Notes under the pieces: generated by a model
The model's database searches: none
Told to the model about the DNA's origin: nothing
The model's input: the letters and a program-made list of their open reading frames with translations, nothing else
Made by a program: the position numbers and the translations under genes
Source: Micractinium sp. NFX-FRZ
Taxonomy: Eukaryota > Chlorophyta > Trebouxiophyceae > Chlorellales > Chlorellaceae
Length of the DNA stretch: 10,011 nt
Assembly (NCBI GenBank): GCA_029339195.1
Contig: JAPTJF010000841.1
Span: 1-10,011, forward strand
Reading direction: 5' to 3'
In this document: piece by piece, positions 1 through 9,300 of the stretch
How positions within the stretch are numbered: the first letter of the stretch is position 1
Layout of the letters: each line of letters starts with the position of its first letter

Positions 1-2112
1 CAAACCGCCCACCCCCCCCCCCCCCCCCCCCCCCCCCCTCCCTGCCCGGCGCCTCCGTACAGCCCCCACCCACGGGAGCCCCTCCAACCCAATCCAACTG
101 CACAGCGATGCCCACCCCACCCCACCCACCTCACCAGCCCCACCCTCAGCCCCAGCAAATACAAATCTGCACCACCACCGGCACACCCCAGGACCGCTCT
201 TCCCCCCACTCACCCCCCTGCGTCTGCGCGTCGTACACAAACACGTTGTCGCCCTTGAGGCAGGGCGTGCCCGCCAGCAGGTCGTGCGCCATCGCCTCGT
301 ACGTCCACTCGTGGATGACCGGCGCCACGGGGTCAAACCCGCGGTCAGTCAGTATCAGCTCGCACGTCTCCCGCTCCGGCAGCGCCCCGCTGCGCTGCAG
401 CCCCGCCAGGCGCTCGTTCAGCTCGACAGCGATGCGCTGCGCCACCAGCAGGCGCGACTCCAGCCCCGGCGGGAACTCCTCCCCCGGCGGGGCGGCCGCC
501 CGGAAGCGGATGGCGGGCATCTCCTTGAGGGTGGCAAACACGGAGGCCAGGCGGGCCGTCATGACGTCGATCTCAGAGCGGTACACCGTGGACGAGTCGA
601 CGGCGGCGCCGAAAAAGGTGCGCAGTGCCGGGTCCTCGGCCGTCACAAATGTGCGGCTGTCCACCAGCAGGTACTCCAGGTTCACCTGGCCACAGGGGGG
701 AGGGCGGGGGGACAGGAGGGTGAGGCGTGGCCGTGGGTTGTGAGTTTACGCAAGATGAGGGAATGGGGAGGGGTGCACTGGTCTGCCAACCGCTCCCGGC
801 CACCAGCAGCTGCCTCTGGTTCTGCAGATCTCAACTGCACCAATCAAATGCACCACCAAGCAGCCCCACAGGCCTGAACCACCTCAGCACCTGCACCCAG
901 CGCTCCCCAACTGTGCCTCCTGGCGTGCACCGTCTCCCATCCCACCCGCAGTGCCCCCCCGCAACTTCAGCAGCTCCCTGATGCCGCCCCATCCCTGCCC
1001 TGGGTGCCCCCTGCATGTCCCCGCCCCGCCCACCTCTTTGAGCGCGCGCAGGCGGCTGACGAGGTGCGGGCACTCTCGGATGGCTGCCAGCTGCTGTGAG
1101 GTGGGGCGCGAGGAGAAGAAGACGTGGACGGTCTTGTACTGCGGCATGGAAGCCAGGCTGAAGTCGCGCACCAGCTGGCGCACCCCCGCGTCGGTGGGGG
1201 ACAGAAAGTAGATGCCCGCCAGCTGCGGCAGCGGCTCCCGGCGCTTCCCAATGTCCTCCACCACTGCAGGCCGGGTGGGAATGCGGTGTAAGAGAGTGGG
1301 TGCAACACCAGGGCAGGGGAGAGCAGAGCGGGGCCAGGGAGACGGGCATGAGGCGGGGAGGAGCAATGCGGGGCATGCAGGCGGGCAGGGAAAGCAGTCG
1401 TAGCTGTGCGGCTGTGGTTACCAGCCAGGGAGGTGGGTGCCACAGCTTTGCGTGTTGCGAGCTCTAAAATTGCCAAAATTTGCCTGCTTTATTGGCTGCT
1501 GCTGCCTAGACACCACGTGCGTCCACACGGTGCCCAGCTACCAACCCCGCCAACTTCCCCCTCTCCGCAGGCACCGGATTTATCCCCTTGCAACCCGGCC
1601 CTCCCCCTGCTCCTCCCTTCTGCCACGCCTTTCCCACCTCACTGCTGCCCCGCCGGTCCAGCATCTACCTGCCAGCCAGCACCCAGCACAAGCCTGCCAC
1701 CACTCCAAGGCAGCATGGTGCAGCACCCAACTCACGTGAGACTCCGTACTCCATGATGTCCGACACCCCCGCCACGTTGGACAGCACCTTTGTGGTCACA
1801 TCATCCAGCACCAGCACGCTCCACCCGCCAGCGCCCACGGCATCACGCACCGACCCCAGCATCTCATCCTGCGGGGGCAGCGATGTTGGTGACGGACTGA
1901 CGGAAGCGAAGTGGGCAAGCAACGGGAGCGGCGGCACCGGCGGCGGCGGCGGTGGCGGGGCCAGGGCAAGGCCCGGATCCCGGGGCCAGGTGCGACGCCC
2001 ATCGCGATCACCAAACCTAGGTCGCCGGATGCGGGCAGAGGCAGCAGCAGCGCAGAAAGCGCGCACTCACGAGCAGCCGGGTTCGTGTAGTTTGTGCTAG
2101 TAGGGTGGTCAT
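1..2112 (-). CDS. SEC1: Sec1/Munc18 (SM) family protein, KEULE/SEC1-like, N-terminal part (partial gene)
   Basis: SM proteins clasp syntaxin-type SNAREs and assist vesicle fusion; plant KEULE acts at the plasma membrane and cell plate. Exons on the minus strand are 2112-2071, 1868-1736, 1263-1034 and 685-214, with canonical GT-AG introns of 202, 472 and 348 bases. Together they give 292 codons plus one base. The start ATG at 2112-2110 opens a 14-residue exon ending TRTRLL, which continues as DEML, matching the KEULE-type start. Family signatures seen are GVSLVEDI (about residues 56-63), IYFLSPT in domain 1, ALKEVNLEY across the exon 3/4 junction, and DRGFDPVAPVIHEWTYEAM (249-267), the conserved SM stretch. 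SM proteins are usually about 600-670 residues, so over half lies left of the window. The donor is at 213; positions 1-213 are intron and hold no recognisable exon. The Sec1 subgroup, rather than Sly1, Vps45 or Vps33, is judged from memory of KEULE. Confidence 0.94.
12..38. repeat. 27-base cytosine homopolymer
   Basis: Uninterrupted run of C on the plus strand, inside the fourth intron of the SM gene, so the transcript would carry poly-G. Such a run is prone to sequencing and assembly length errors and can form G-quadruplex or i-motif structures. The rest of 1-213 is C-rich intron with CACCC-like low complexity. Confidence 0.9.
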
Positions 2113-2420
2113 GTTGCCGCCCCTGACGACTCTCCCTCAACCCACGGCACTGGCAAGTGCCCCAGAGGGCGGGGTGCTCAGCTCCGAGGCAGGGGGCAGC
2201 ACGTTGACTACTTGCAGGAGCTCGCAAGCTTGTGCAAGCAATTGGGTTGCACTGAGAAGCGGCAAATTCGCGCCCGATCACCACTGCAGGTGTGCCCTGT
2301 CAGAACAGCCTACGTGGCGGACGAGACCCTCGACGGTCTCTCCTGCCACTGCAAGCGCAAATGCGCCAGTGCATCGCGCACTGAACTCCGTGTCTCACAA
2401 TTCCCGGCGATCGCCTGGCA
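2113..2420. promoter_or_regulatory. Divergent promoter region between the SM gene and the membrane-protein gene
   Basis: The 308 bases separate two head-to-head start codons (2112 minus, 2421 plus), so both promoters and 5' leaders must lie here or overlap. I see no convincing TATA box. Features visible are a near-palindrome at 2323-2340, a short inverted repeat GCTTG-TG-CAAGC at 2228-2239, and CCAAT on the minus strand around 2240-2245. No coding exon was recognised in this stretch. Confidence 0.6.
2323..2340. promoter_or_regulatory. 18-base near-palindrome GAGACC-CTCGAC-GGTCTC in the divergent promoter
   Basis: The arms GAGACC and GGTCTC are perfect reverse complements around a centre with TCGA; only one symmetric pair (C opposite C) breaks full dyad symmetry. 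It lies 80 bases before the ATG of the plus-strand gene. A dimeric transcription-factor site is possible, but no factor is known to me for it. Confidence 0.35.
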
Positions 2421-4497
2421 ATGGCGGTCCTCCTGCAGCCCACAGCGCTCCGCGCCAGCAGCGTGCGCCGCTGCTCTGTAAGCCGCCCGCAGCAGCCCCT
2501 AGCAGGCGCTCGGCACTCCCTGCCAGCTGCGCCACTGCCTCCAGCAGCAGCGGTGCAGCAGCAGCGGCGGTGGGCGGCGCCACTGCCGCCACGGCAGCGC
2601 TGCGCCGCCAGCGGCAAGGGCTCGCCCGAGCCGGCTCAGCAGCAGCAGCAGCCCGGCCCCGACGGCACCAGTCTGCTGAGCAGCGTGGGACTGTTCCTAC
2701 TGTGGGGGGGTCTGGCATGGTACGGTGAGTGCGAGCGAGGTGGGGTGGGTGTGGGTGTGGTGGGGTGAGGCGGTTGGGTGGCGGCGCCCGTGGGCATAGG
2801 AAATGCAGGAGGCAAGCATGCCCAGGCCTGGGGAAGCCAACAGGCCTGCAGCTGGACTGCCGGCTGACGGCCTGCTGGGTCTTGCAGCCGCTGTCAGCCC
2901 ACTTCGTCGCCCTCTACCCCCCATGCCAAACGCCGCGTCGCCTACCCGCCCCTGCCCCGCCCTTCCCCCCCACAGCCTTCGTCCTGTCCCCCAACCAGAC
3001 CCCGCTGCGCGACTCCTACTTCCTTGAGAAGCTGGTGGGGCTGGGGGAGGACGACGGTGTGCAGCTGAACGTCATTGTGCAGCAGCTGTTCCTCATCATG
3101 GGTGTGTGGCCGCTCGTGTACACCGCGCTGCTCATCCCCTCTGGCAAGAGCAACAACGGCGTGCCCGCCTGGCCGTTCATCACCCTGAGCTACGCATTTG
3201 GTGAGCGGGGCAGGGCGGGTTGACGGCAGCCTCACCAGGCGGGCAGGAGGGGGAGGGGCAGGCCGGGCAGGCGGGCAGGACGAAGTGCAGCGGAAGGCGA
3301 GGCGCGGGAGGGCAGGCGGCAGGCCGACAGCATGCGTGGTTGGACTTTCATCGAAGTGAGTCGGGTGCAGCACCAGCCTCTGAGCTGCCGGCATCTGCTC
3401 TTGACATGGAGCACCAAGCTGCCGTGCTCACCTGCACCCCCCTGCTGCTGGCCCCCGCAGGCGCCTTTGGCCTGCTGCCCTTCATGGCGCTGTGGCAGCC
3501 GCCCAAGGAGCCGCCGCAGGTGTGCTGCGCCTGCAGGCTGCGCCCGGCATGGCAGCTGCCCTGCCTACACGAGCTCTGCACCAATGCTTGCTGCACTGCT
3601 GCATTCAAGGACCCCTCACCTTTGCACTTGGCTTCTCATGCACGCGCGCTCCCCTGCCCACCAGCGCCCCGCTTGCCTTTGCCTCTCCTGCCGCCGACCC
3701 TCCCTTCCTACTGCGGCCCCCGCTTCCCTCCCCACAGGTGCCTGCCAGCAAGGAGGCCCTGGAGGGCGTGGGCAACCTGATGCAGAAGGGGATGGAGAGC
3801 CCGGTGGTGCCCCTGCTGTGCCTGGCGGGCGCGGTGGGCTGCCTGGGGCAGGCGGCGCTGGCGGGCGGCGCGCAGTGGGGCCAGTACCTCAAGCTGTTGG
3901 AGGAGAGCAGGTGGGCGTTTTGCAGCAGTAACTGATGGTGCTGGGACTGATGGGCCTGGATGGGGTGAACATTGAGAGTTTGGCCATGCTTCTGTGCAGC
4001 AGGGAGGCCAGCAGGCAGAGCAGCAGCTCGTGGGAATGTGTGGGGGCAGGGCAGCGGGGGCCGGGGCCTTCCAAAGTTCAGTCAGATTCCTGGGCGCTGC
4101 GGTGCCGTGCCACGTGCTCTCTAAGCGTGCCACGCGCTGCTGCCCCATCCCTCTGTACAGGGCGCCGCTCCTCGTCCACCCACGCCTGCTGTGTGCACTC
4201 TGCCTCTGCCAGCTCTACTCTGCCCTCCCCACCCCATCCGCCGCGCCCGCCTTACACTACCCACCCCACCCACCTCACCCCGCCCCGCCCCCCCCGCGCC
4301 CCCCCCCTCCCCCCAGGTTCATCAACGTCATGTCCCTGGACTTCCTCACCCTCACCGCACTGGCACCCTTCTGGATGGCAAACGACGCGGCGCTGCGCCG
4401 CTGGGAGCAGCGCGACAGCCTGCTGCCCGTGCTGAGCGTGCTGCCCGTGCTGGGGCCCGTCATCTACCTCTGCCTGCGCCCGCGCGCGCAGCTGTGA
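2421..4497 (+). CDS. Predicted plastid-targeted six-helix membrane protein, family not recognised
   Basis: Exons 2421-2724, 2976-3200, 3461-3519, 3738-3910 and 4317-4497 give 942 bases, 313 residues, with all four introns GT-AG (251, 260, 218 and 406 bases). The start has a good context (GGCAATGGCG) and begins an Ala/Ser/Arg/Pro/Gln-rich stretch of about 80 residues with almost no acid, including a Q5 run (73-77); this is typical of a chloroplast transit peptide. Hydrophobic segments are at about 85-106, 133-156, 165-190, 218-238, 256-275 and 289-307. Conserved-looking patches are FVLSPNQTPLRDSYFLEKL after helix 1, SLDFLTLTALAPFW with a following ND, and a closing LGPVIYLCLRP. I recall similar proteins in plants and cyanobacteria but cannot name the family or a function. 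A thylakoid or envelope location is inference. A TGTAA signal follows the stop by about 270 bases. Confidence 0.86.
2742..2765 (+). other. G-quadruplex-capable run just after the donor of intron 1 (membrane-protein gene)
   Basis: Four G-runs (4, 3, 3 and 4) with loops of 1, 3 and 6 bases lie on the transcript strand, starting 17 bases after the GTGAGT donor. See the findings for the wider pattern of donor-proximal G-runs. Confidence 0.6.
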
Positions 4498-5091
4498 GCC
4501 CAAACAGGCAGGAGCTCTGCGCCCTCACAGTCCACCCAAAGATGCACGGAACCCGCTTGTCCCGCTTCTTTCAACCCACTGCTGGCAAGGGAGCTGTCCG
4601 CACCCTCACTTTCCTTTGCATGTCCATTTCATTTGTCAACCATTCCTCCTGAGCGCATGCGAGTGCCACACTCTGCCCTTCTCAAACAGCGTCCCTTCAC
4701 GCCCACAATGCACACTATGCCGTCCCTCTGCGGTGGCGTGTCTGACGCCAGCTCTGCTCATGCAACGCTATGTAACGGCTTCTACAAAAACAGTTGCTGC
4801 GGGTGAAAAGTTCAAAGTTCAATCGTTCGAAGAGGATGCGGATCAAGGTTTAGGGGCGTACGTGCTACATTCATGAAATGGCCGCAACGGTTTGGTGGTA
4901 CAGAAAAGACAGTTCTGGGTCAGGGTTTGGAGCCAGGTTCAGGGGAAGGGTGAAGGAGTGTAGGTGTCAAGGAGGATTCTGAGGGCCGGGGTGGCTTGGG
5001 GTGGTGTGGCCAGCGCGCAGGGCGCCTGCTCCCAGGCGCCAGTACGCGCAGCAAGGAGGCACAGTTCTGTCAGAGTTCATTTGGAGCGGGC
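4498..5091. other. Convergent 3' region between the membrane-protein gene and the cytochrome b5 gene
   Basis: The 594 bases between two facing stop codons hold both 3' UTRs. The part from about 4540 to 4960 is clearly less GC-rich than the rest of the window, as expected for 3' UTRs in such an alga. TGTAA at 4771-4775 serves the plus-strand gene. On the minus strand only TGTAG/TGTAC variants of the signal are seen (for example opposite 4867 and 4900). No exon, RNA gene or repeat was recognised. Confidence 0.65.
4771..4775 (+). terminator. TGTAA polyadenylation signal of the membrane-protein gene
   Basis: TGTAA is the main green-algal nuclear poly(A) signal and sits about 274 bases after the stop codon at 4495-4497, in a locally AT-richer stretch. 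Cleavage would be expected 10-20 bases downstream. Confidence 0.7.
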
Positions 5092-5768
5092 TCACTGCTT
5101 TGCTGCCACAGGGCAGCCGCCGCCCGCCTGGCGTGCCGCGGTGCTGGCCTGCTGCGCGCCATGCTGCACGCCATGTTGGGCGGCTACCCCCTGCTGCTGG
5201 GTGCCCTGGTTTGACGGTGCATTCTCCTCGTCCACCAGCAGGCCGATGAGGTAGGGGGCAAACTGTGCGAGGGCGCGGCGGGAGTGTATCTCGTGCACCT
5301 CCTCCGTGCAGTCCGTGCCCAGCGTGCGCAGGATGGCCAGCAGCTGCGAGGTGGCGCAGCCACACTCCCAGCCGGGGTGGGTGACCACGTGGTGCGTGAT
5401 GTCAAACACCTGGGCAGGAGGGAGGGGAGGGAGGAGGGGCAGGGAGCGCAGCATGTAAGCAATAATGACGCGCCAGGATACGGGGGTTTCAGGTCGGTGA
5501 AGTGGAACGGCTGCATGTGCCCCTGCCGCGAGGGGGAGGAGTGCGGGTGAGCGCGCTCGGGGCGCTGATGCAGTGCTGCGGCACAAGTGCCGGCCCTCAC
5601 CTTGCCGTCCACAACCACCCAGCCGCTCTCCTTGCTGTTGTGCTTGGCCACCTCTGTCATTGTGTAGCGCCCCAGGCGGCCGCTGCGCTCCAGCCGGGCC
5701 TCCACCAGCCCGACCACTCGGGCAGGGTGGAGGCCAGCAGCGGGGCAGGCGGGAGCGGCGGCAGGCAT
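5092..5768 (-). CDS. Soluble cytochrome b5 domain protein, nitrate-reductase-like HPGW type
   Basis: Cytochrome b5 domains bind haem between two histidines and pass electrons to partner enzymes such as desaturases or nitrate reductase. Two exons, 5768-5601 and 5409-5092, joined by a 191-base GT-AG intron (phase 0), give 161 residues. The domain runs about 35-116: YTMTEVAKHNSKESGWVVVDGKV, then the first ligand in THPGW (His67), then GTDCTEE, then the second ligand in EIHS (His98). GTDCTEE...IHS closely recalls the b5 domain of nitrate reductase. The ligands are 31 residues apart instead of about 24, because of an insertion around ATSQLLAILRTL, and HPGG is replaced by HPGW. The 34-residue N-terminus is Ala/Arg-rich; the C-terminus (117-161) is Gln/Ala-rich. 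There is no C-terminal membrane anchor and no molybdenum-cofactor or FAD domain, so this is a free-standing b5 whose redox partner is unknown. Confidence 0.9.
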
Positions 5769-6364
5769 GGCGGACAGACTGCTGGGAATGCGCGGCAGCC
5801 GGGCGATCGAGTTTCAGGAAACAAGCATCGGGGGGGCGATGCAGGGGTCAATCGTTTGCAAAGTGGGCCCTAGCGTGAGTAGCCCCTGAGCGCCCCGAGG
5901 GTGCCCGAAGGGTGCCCTCGGTAAAGGCACCTCCTTCGCCCTTTAACAAGCTGCGTTCCAGTGTGGCAAGAAATCAAGCCGAGGCCTCAAGGTCCACCCA
6001 GCACCGTCAGCAGTACCCAAACACCATGAAGCCATCCGGCGATGCACCAAAGCCACCGCCCAAACCCGAGGCTCCGAGCGTGCTAGGATCGAGACAGCAA
6101 GCCCCGAGTGCCTCTCTGTGTTGGCAGCTGCTAAGGTGAATGCTTAGAGCCCGAGTCTGATCGTGTCCGCCACTGGCAGTCGCAGCCAGGGAGCCTGGCC
6201 GAGGCACACGATAAAGCGACGACCGGAGCTGCGCGGCCCGACAGCAAAGGGCAAACTGCCAGCACCACCCACTGTGCCGCCAGCGCCGCGCCTGCCGGTC
6301 TTGCCCTCCCACGCCCCTTCTTGTCTGCAGACCCTGATCGTCCCCGGCAGTAGGAGAAGGCATC
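5769..6364. promoter_or_regulatory. Divergent intergenic region between the cytochrome b5 and DJ-1/Hsp31-like genes
   Basis: The 596 bases separate two head-to-head start codons and must carry both promoters and 5' leaders. Visible are a 12-base-arm imperfect hairpin at 5895-5921 and a pyrimidine-rich CTTGTCTGCAG at 6321-6331 that could be the acceptor of a 5' UTR intron of the plus-strand gene (possible donor AAG-GTGAAT at 6132). No TATA box or coding exon is convincing. Confidence 0.5.
5895..5921. promoter_or_regulatory. Imperfect inverted repeat with GAA loop upstream of the cytochrome b5 gene
   Basis: Arms 5895-5906 (CCGAGGGTGCCC) and 5910-5921 (GGGTGCCCTCGG) pair over 7 + 3 Watson-Crick pairs, with T/G and G/T opposed in between, around a three-base GAA loop. 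It ends 127 bases upstream of the minus-strand start codon. It could be a protein-binding dyad or a leader RNA hairpin; the role is unknown. Confidence 0.4.
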
Positions 6365-9300
6365 ATGAGTGCGGGCAGGGTCCTGGTTCTGGCCACCTCG
6401 GCCACCAAGCTGACAGACGGGCGTGAGACCGGCTGCTGGTGAGCTAGTGCTTTGCTCTCTCCCCATTGCGCGGGCGGCCACTGGCGATCCGCTGGAGGCC
6501 CATATGCAAACCAACGCCTGGTGGCAGCAGCTGGCTACCGAGTCCCGCTCCCCGCTGTTCCATTCCCCACTGCCCCAGCTCACCCTTGTGTATCATATCT
6601 GCCCTGCCCGCTGCCCCTCCACACCTTCCCCTGCCCTGCCTAGCCACCCCTCGGCCTCATGGCTTCCCCCCCTGCCTGCTTGCACGCAGGGTGGAGGAGG
6701 TGGCCAGCCCCTACCTGCTATGGAAGGAGAAGGGTTTCGCCGTGGACCTGTCCTCTGTGGCGGGCGGTGCCATCCCTTGGGACAACGCCTCCCTCTCCGG
6801 AGACTTCTTCACCCCGGAGGCACAGGCGTTCATGAGCAATGGTGGGTGGGTGGGCGGGATGGTAGGCAGTGTGGCGGTGCCAGTGTGGCGGTGGCGGGCA
6901 TGGGGTTGAGTGGGCGGCTTGGCGTGTCGAGGCATGCCCCCTGCCCCACCCCACCTGACCCCCCGCCCTGGCACGCACTGCCCGACCCCTGCACTGCTGC
7001 CACCGCTGACCTGGTAGCAACAAGTTTTCGCCCAGAGCTGACAGTGGTTATGCCGGGTGCCCATGTTACCGTACGTCAATCCCTGCCCCGCCCTGCCTGC
7101 CACCCCTTCATGCCCGCCGCCCGCAGAGGACGCGAAGAAGGCAATTAGCAGCACCCCCAGCGCTGAGCAGGTGCTGGAGGGAGGCATCGACAAGTACGAC
7201 GCCCTCTTCCTGCCCGGAGGTGGGGGGGCGGCCTGTGGGGTGGGGTAGGGTGGGATGAAGGGTGGGATGGAGCTCCCTCCGTGTTCCAGAGGGGAGGGGA
7301 GGGCCTGAGCAGGCTGAGTCCGCCCATGTGTGGCTTGGCCATCATCATCATCATGCCAGGCTGCTGGGCACGCCAGCAGCGGCCAGGCAGGGGGCCAACC
7401 TGCGTGCAGCCCATGCTGCCAGGGTGGTGCTGCCGTCCTCAACCCCTGCACCTGCCCCCGGCCCCGCTCCCTGCCGCACCACGTGATCCCCACACCCCAC
7501 CCACCTAGTCAACCCCACACCCCACCCTTGTCACCCAGGCCACGGCATAGTGTTTGACGGCACCAGCGACGTGGTGAAGCGGGTGGTGCAGGCCTTCTGG
7601 GCGGCAGGGAAGGTGGTGTCAGGTGGGCGGGCGGGCCACGGTGGGTCGAGGGCGGCGCCAGGCGGATGTGCGTCGGTTACAACAAGGTGTGAGTGTGGCA
7701 GGTAGGTGGCGCCATGTGTCCTGGAGCTTGCAGGGCAACCTCGACAGCCTCTCTGCGCACCAAGCTGTCGCTGGGTTCAGCAGGCATGCCCTGCCTCGCC
7801 CTGCTTGTGCTCCGCCCCGCATGCAGCGGTGTGCCACGGGCCCGCGGCGCTCACCACCGCCCAGGACGCCAACGGCGACTCCATCCTGAAGGGCAGGGAG
7901 GTGAGGCGGGCCCTGCTCCCCCGGCCAGCTGCCGCCGCTGGGTCTTGTTGTGTCGGATGATGGCTGGCGGCGTGCCTGGCAGGCATTGGGGGGTGGCTTC
8001 AGGCATTTGGTGGCGACTGGGGGTCTGCTGCGCGCCGCCACGACCCCTTGCTGGCGTGTGCCTGGCAGCCCCGGCGCCCGCCCGCCTCGCCCACAGTGCT
8101 TGCTCCCACACCTCTGCCCCTGCTTCCCACTGCTTTCAAGCCACTCCCTCCTCCCTCCCTCCCACCCCCGATCCCCCGCTGCCAGGTGTGCGGGTTCACC
8201 GACGCCGAGGAGGTTGCTGTGGGCAAGGACCAAGCGGTGCCCTTCATGCTGGAGACGCGCATGCGGGAGCTGGGCGGGGTGTTCAGTTCGGGCCCCGACT
8301 GGCAGCCGCACGCAGGCGAGGCGGGGGTATAGGGTGGGGCGGGGCGGATGGTGAGGGTGGATGCGTGGGTCTCACACAGGTTGATGCATGCTGGCAGCTG
8401 GCGGAAAGCTGGGCGGCAGTGCTCACTTGTGCTGCTGCAATGGCTGGCTCAAGCCACCTTGCTGCAGTTGCAGCCGGCACTCACTTTCTGCCGCTCTGCT
8501 TGCCATGCTGTGCGTGCAGTTGCGTCCGGCAAGCTCATCACCGGCCAGAACCCCGCCTCCTCGAAGCGCGTGGCCGAGGTGAGCTGAGCCTGTCCCGATT
8601 CCTTTCTGCCTCTTCTTGGTGGGCACTGAGCGAGGGCTGGGAGGGCATGCATGGCTGCACAGCTGCAGCTGCGGTACACTCGTGGGATCCCTGGCCGCCC
8701 TGCTGGCTGACCACACTCTTCATGTCGTGCGTCCCTGCCCGCCCCGCCCCGCAGTTGGTGGCCGAGGCGGTGCTGCCCGGGCTGAAGGAGCCGGTGCATG
8801 GCAAGGGGGAGGGCGAGGGCTTCCACCACAGGCAAGACTAGCTGCTCGGGCAGGCCCACCGTGCACCGGCAGCCAAGCCCACCAGGGACAGGTATGCCCA
8901 AGCGCCCACTGGCCGCCGCCCACCGCCCACTCCACATAGGTGGCATGCACGTGGCCGCCCACCCCACTTAGCCGGCATGCTTGCGGCTGGCTGCCCAAGG
9001 GGTGCATTTGCTGCTCACGCTGCTGGCAAGCACGAACAAATAGTCTCACAACAGGCATCAACAGTCTGCCGTCCCGCATCCACACGGAGCACTGCTGCAC
9101 TGCTCCTCCTCACAGTCCCTGCCCTCGCTTGGTGGCGTCCTGGCCTGCTGCACCCCGCAGGTCGAAGCCAGGCGAGGCGGTGCACCACCACGACCATCAC
9201 GACGAGGCAAGTGGGTGGGGGGCCACGAGGGTGAGGGGCCAGCTGCTTAGACGGCAGCGAGGGGCTGTGTGGTGGCGGCGCAGATGCGCAGGTGGCAGTT

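Noticed and set aside
108..877. Long plus-strand open frames opposite the SM gene
   Set aside because: They overlap SM exon 4 on the other strand, are Arg/Ser/Pro/Gly-rich and show no family signature; GC-rich DNA opens such shadow frames.
4255..4314. C-rich CACCC/CCGCCCC stretch as a satellite repeat, similar to 106-133
   Set aside because: It is the extended pyrimidine tract before an acceptor; the similarity is low-complexity and not a dispersed element.
4849..4855. TTTAGGG plant-type telomere unit
   Set aside because: It is a single copy with no tandem array, as expected by chance.
4616..4876. 86-codon plus-strand ORF after the membrane-protein gene
   Set aside because: It lies in the 3' UTR around the TGTAA signal, its composition is unlike the coding exons, and it has no motif.
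6026..6139. Small ORF (MKPSGDAPKPPPKP...) upstream of the DJ-1/Hsp31-like gene, with a donor-like end
   Set aside because: Joining AAG|GTGAAT at 6132 to the acceptor at 6331 gives an immediate TGA, and other acceptors are out of frame with the ATG at 6365. At most it is an upstream ORF.
6711..7493. 260-codon minus-strand frame
   Set aside because: It lies opposite exons 2-3 and introns 2-3 of the DJ-1/Hsp31-like gene, is Pro/His/Arg low complexity, and has no recognisable domain.
8321..8330. GT donor (GGGG|GTATAG) for intron 6 in place of the GC donor
   Set aside because: It leaves phase 0, so the next exon would read LRPASSSPA instead of the conserved VASGKLITGQNPASS.
7693..8841. 382-codon open plus-strand frame
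   Set aside because: It runs through introns 4-7 of the DJ-1/Hsp31-like gene, and only its end (exon 8) is in the coding frame. The spliced exons carry the conserved motifs, so this is a chance opening.
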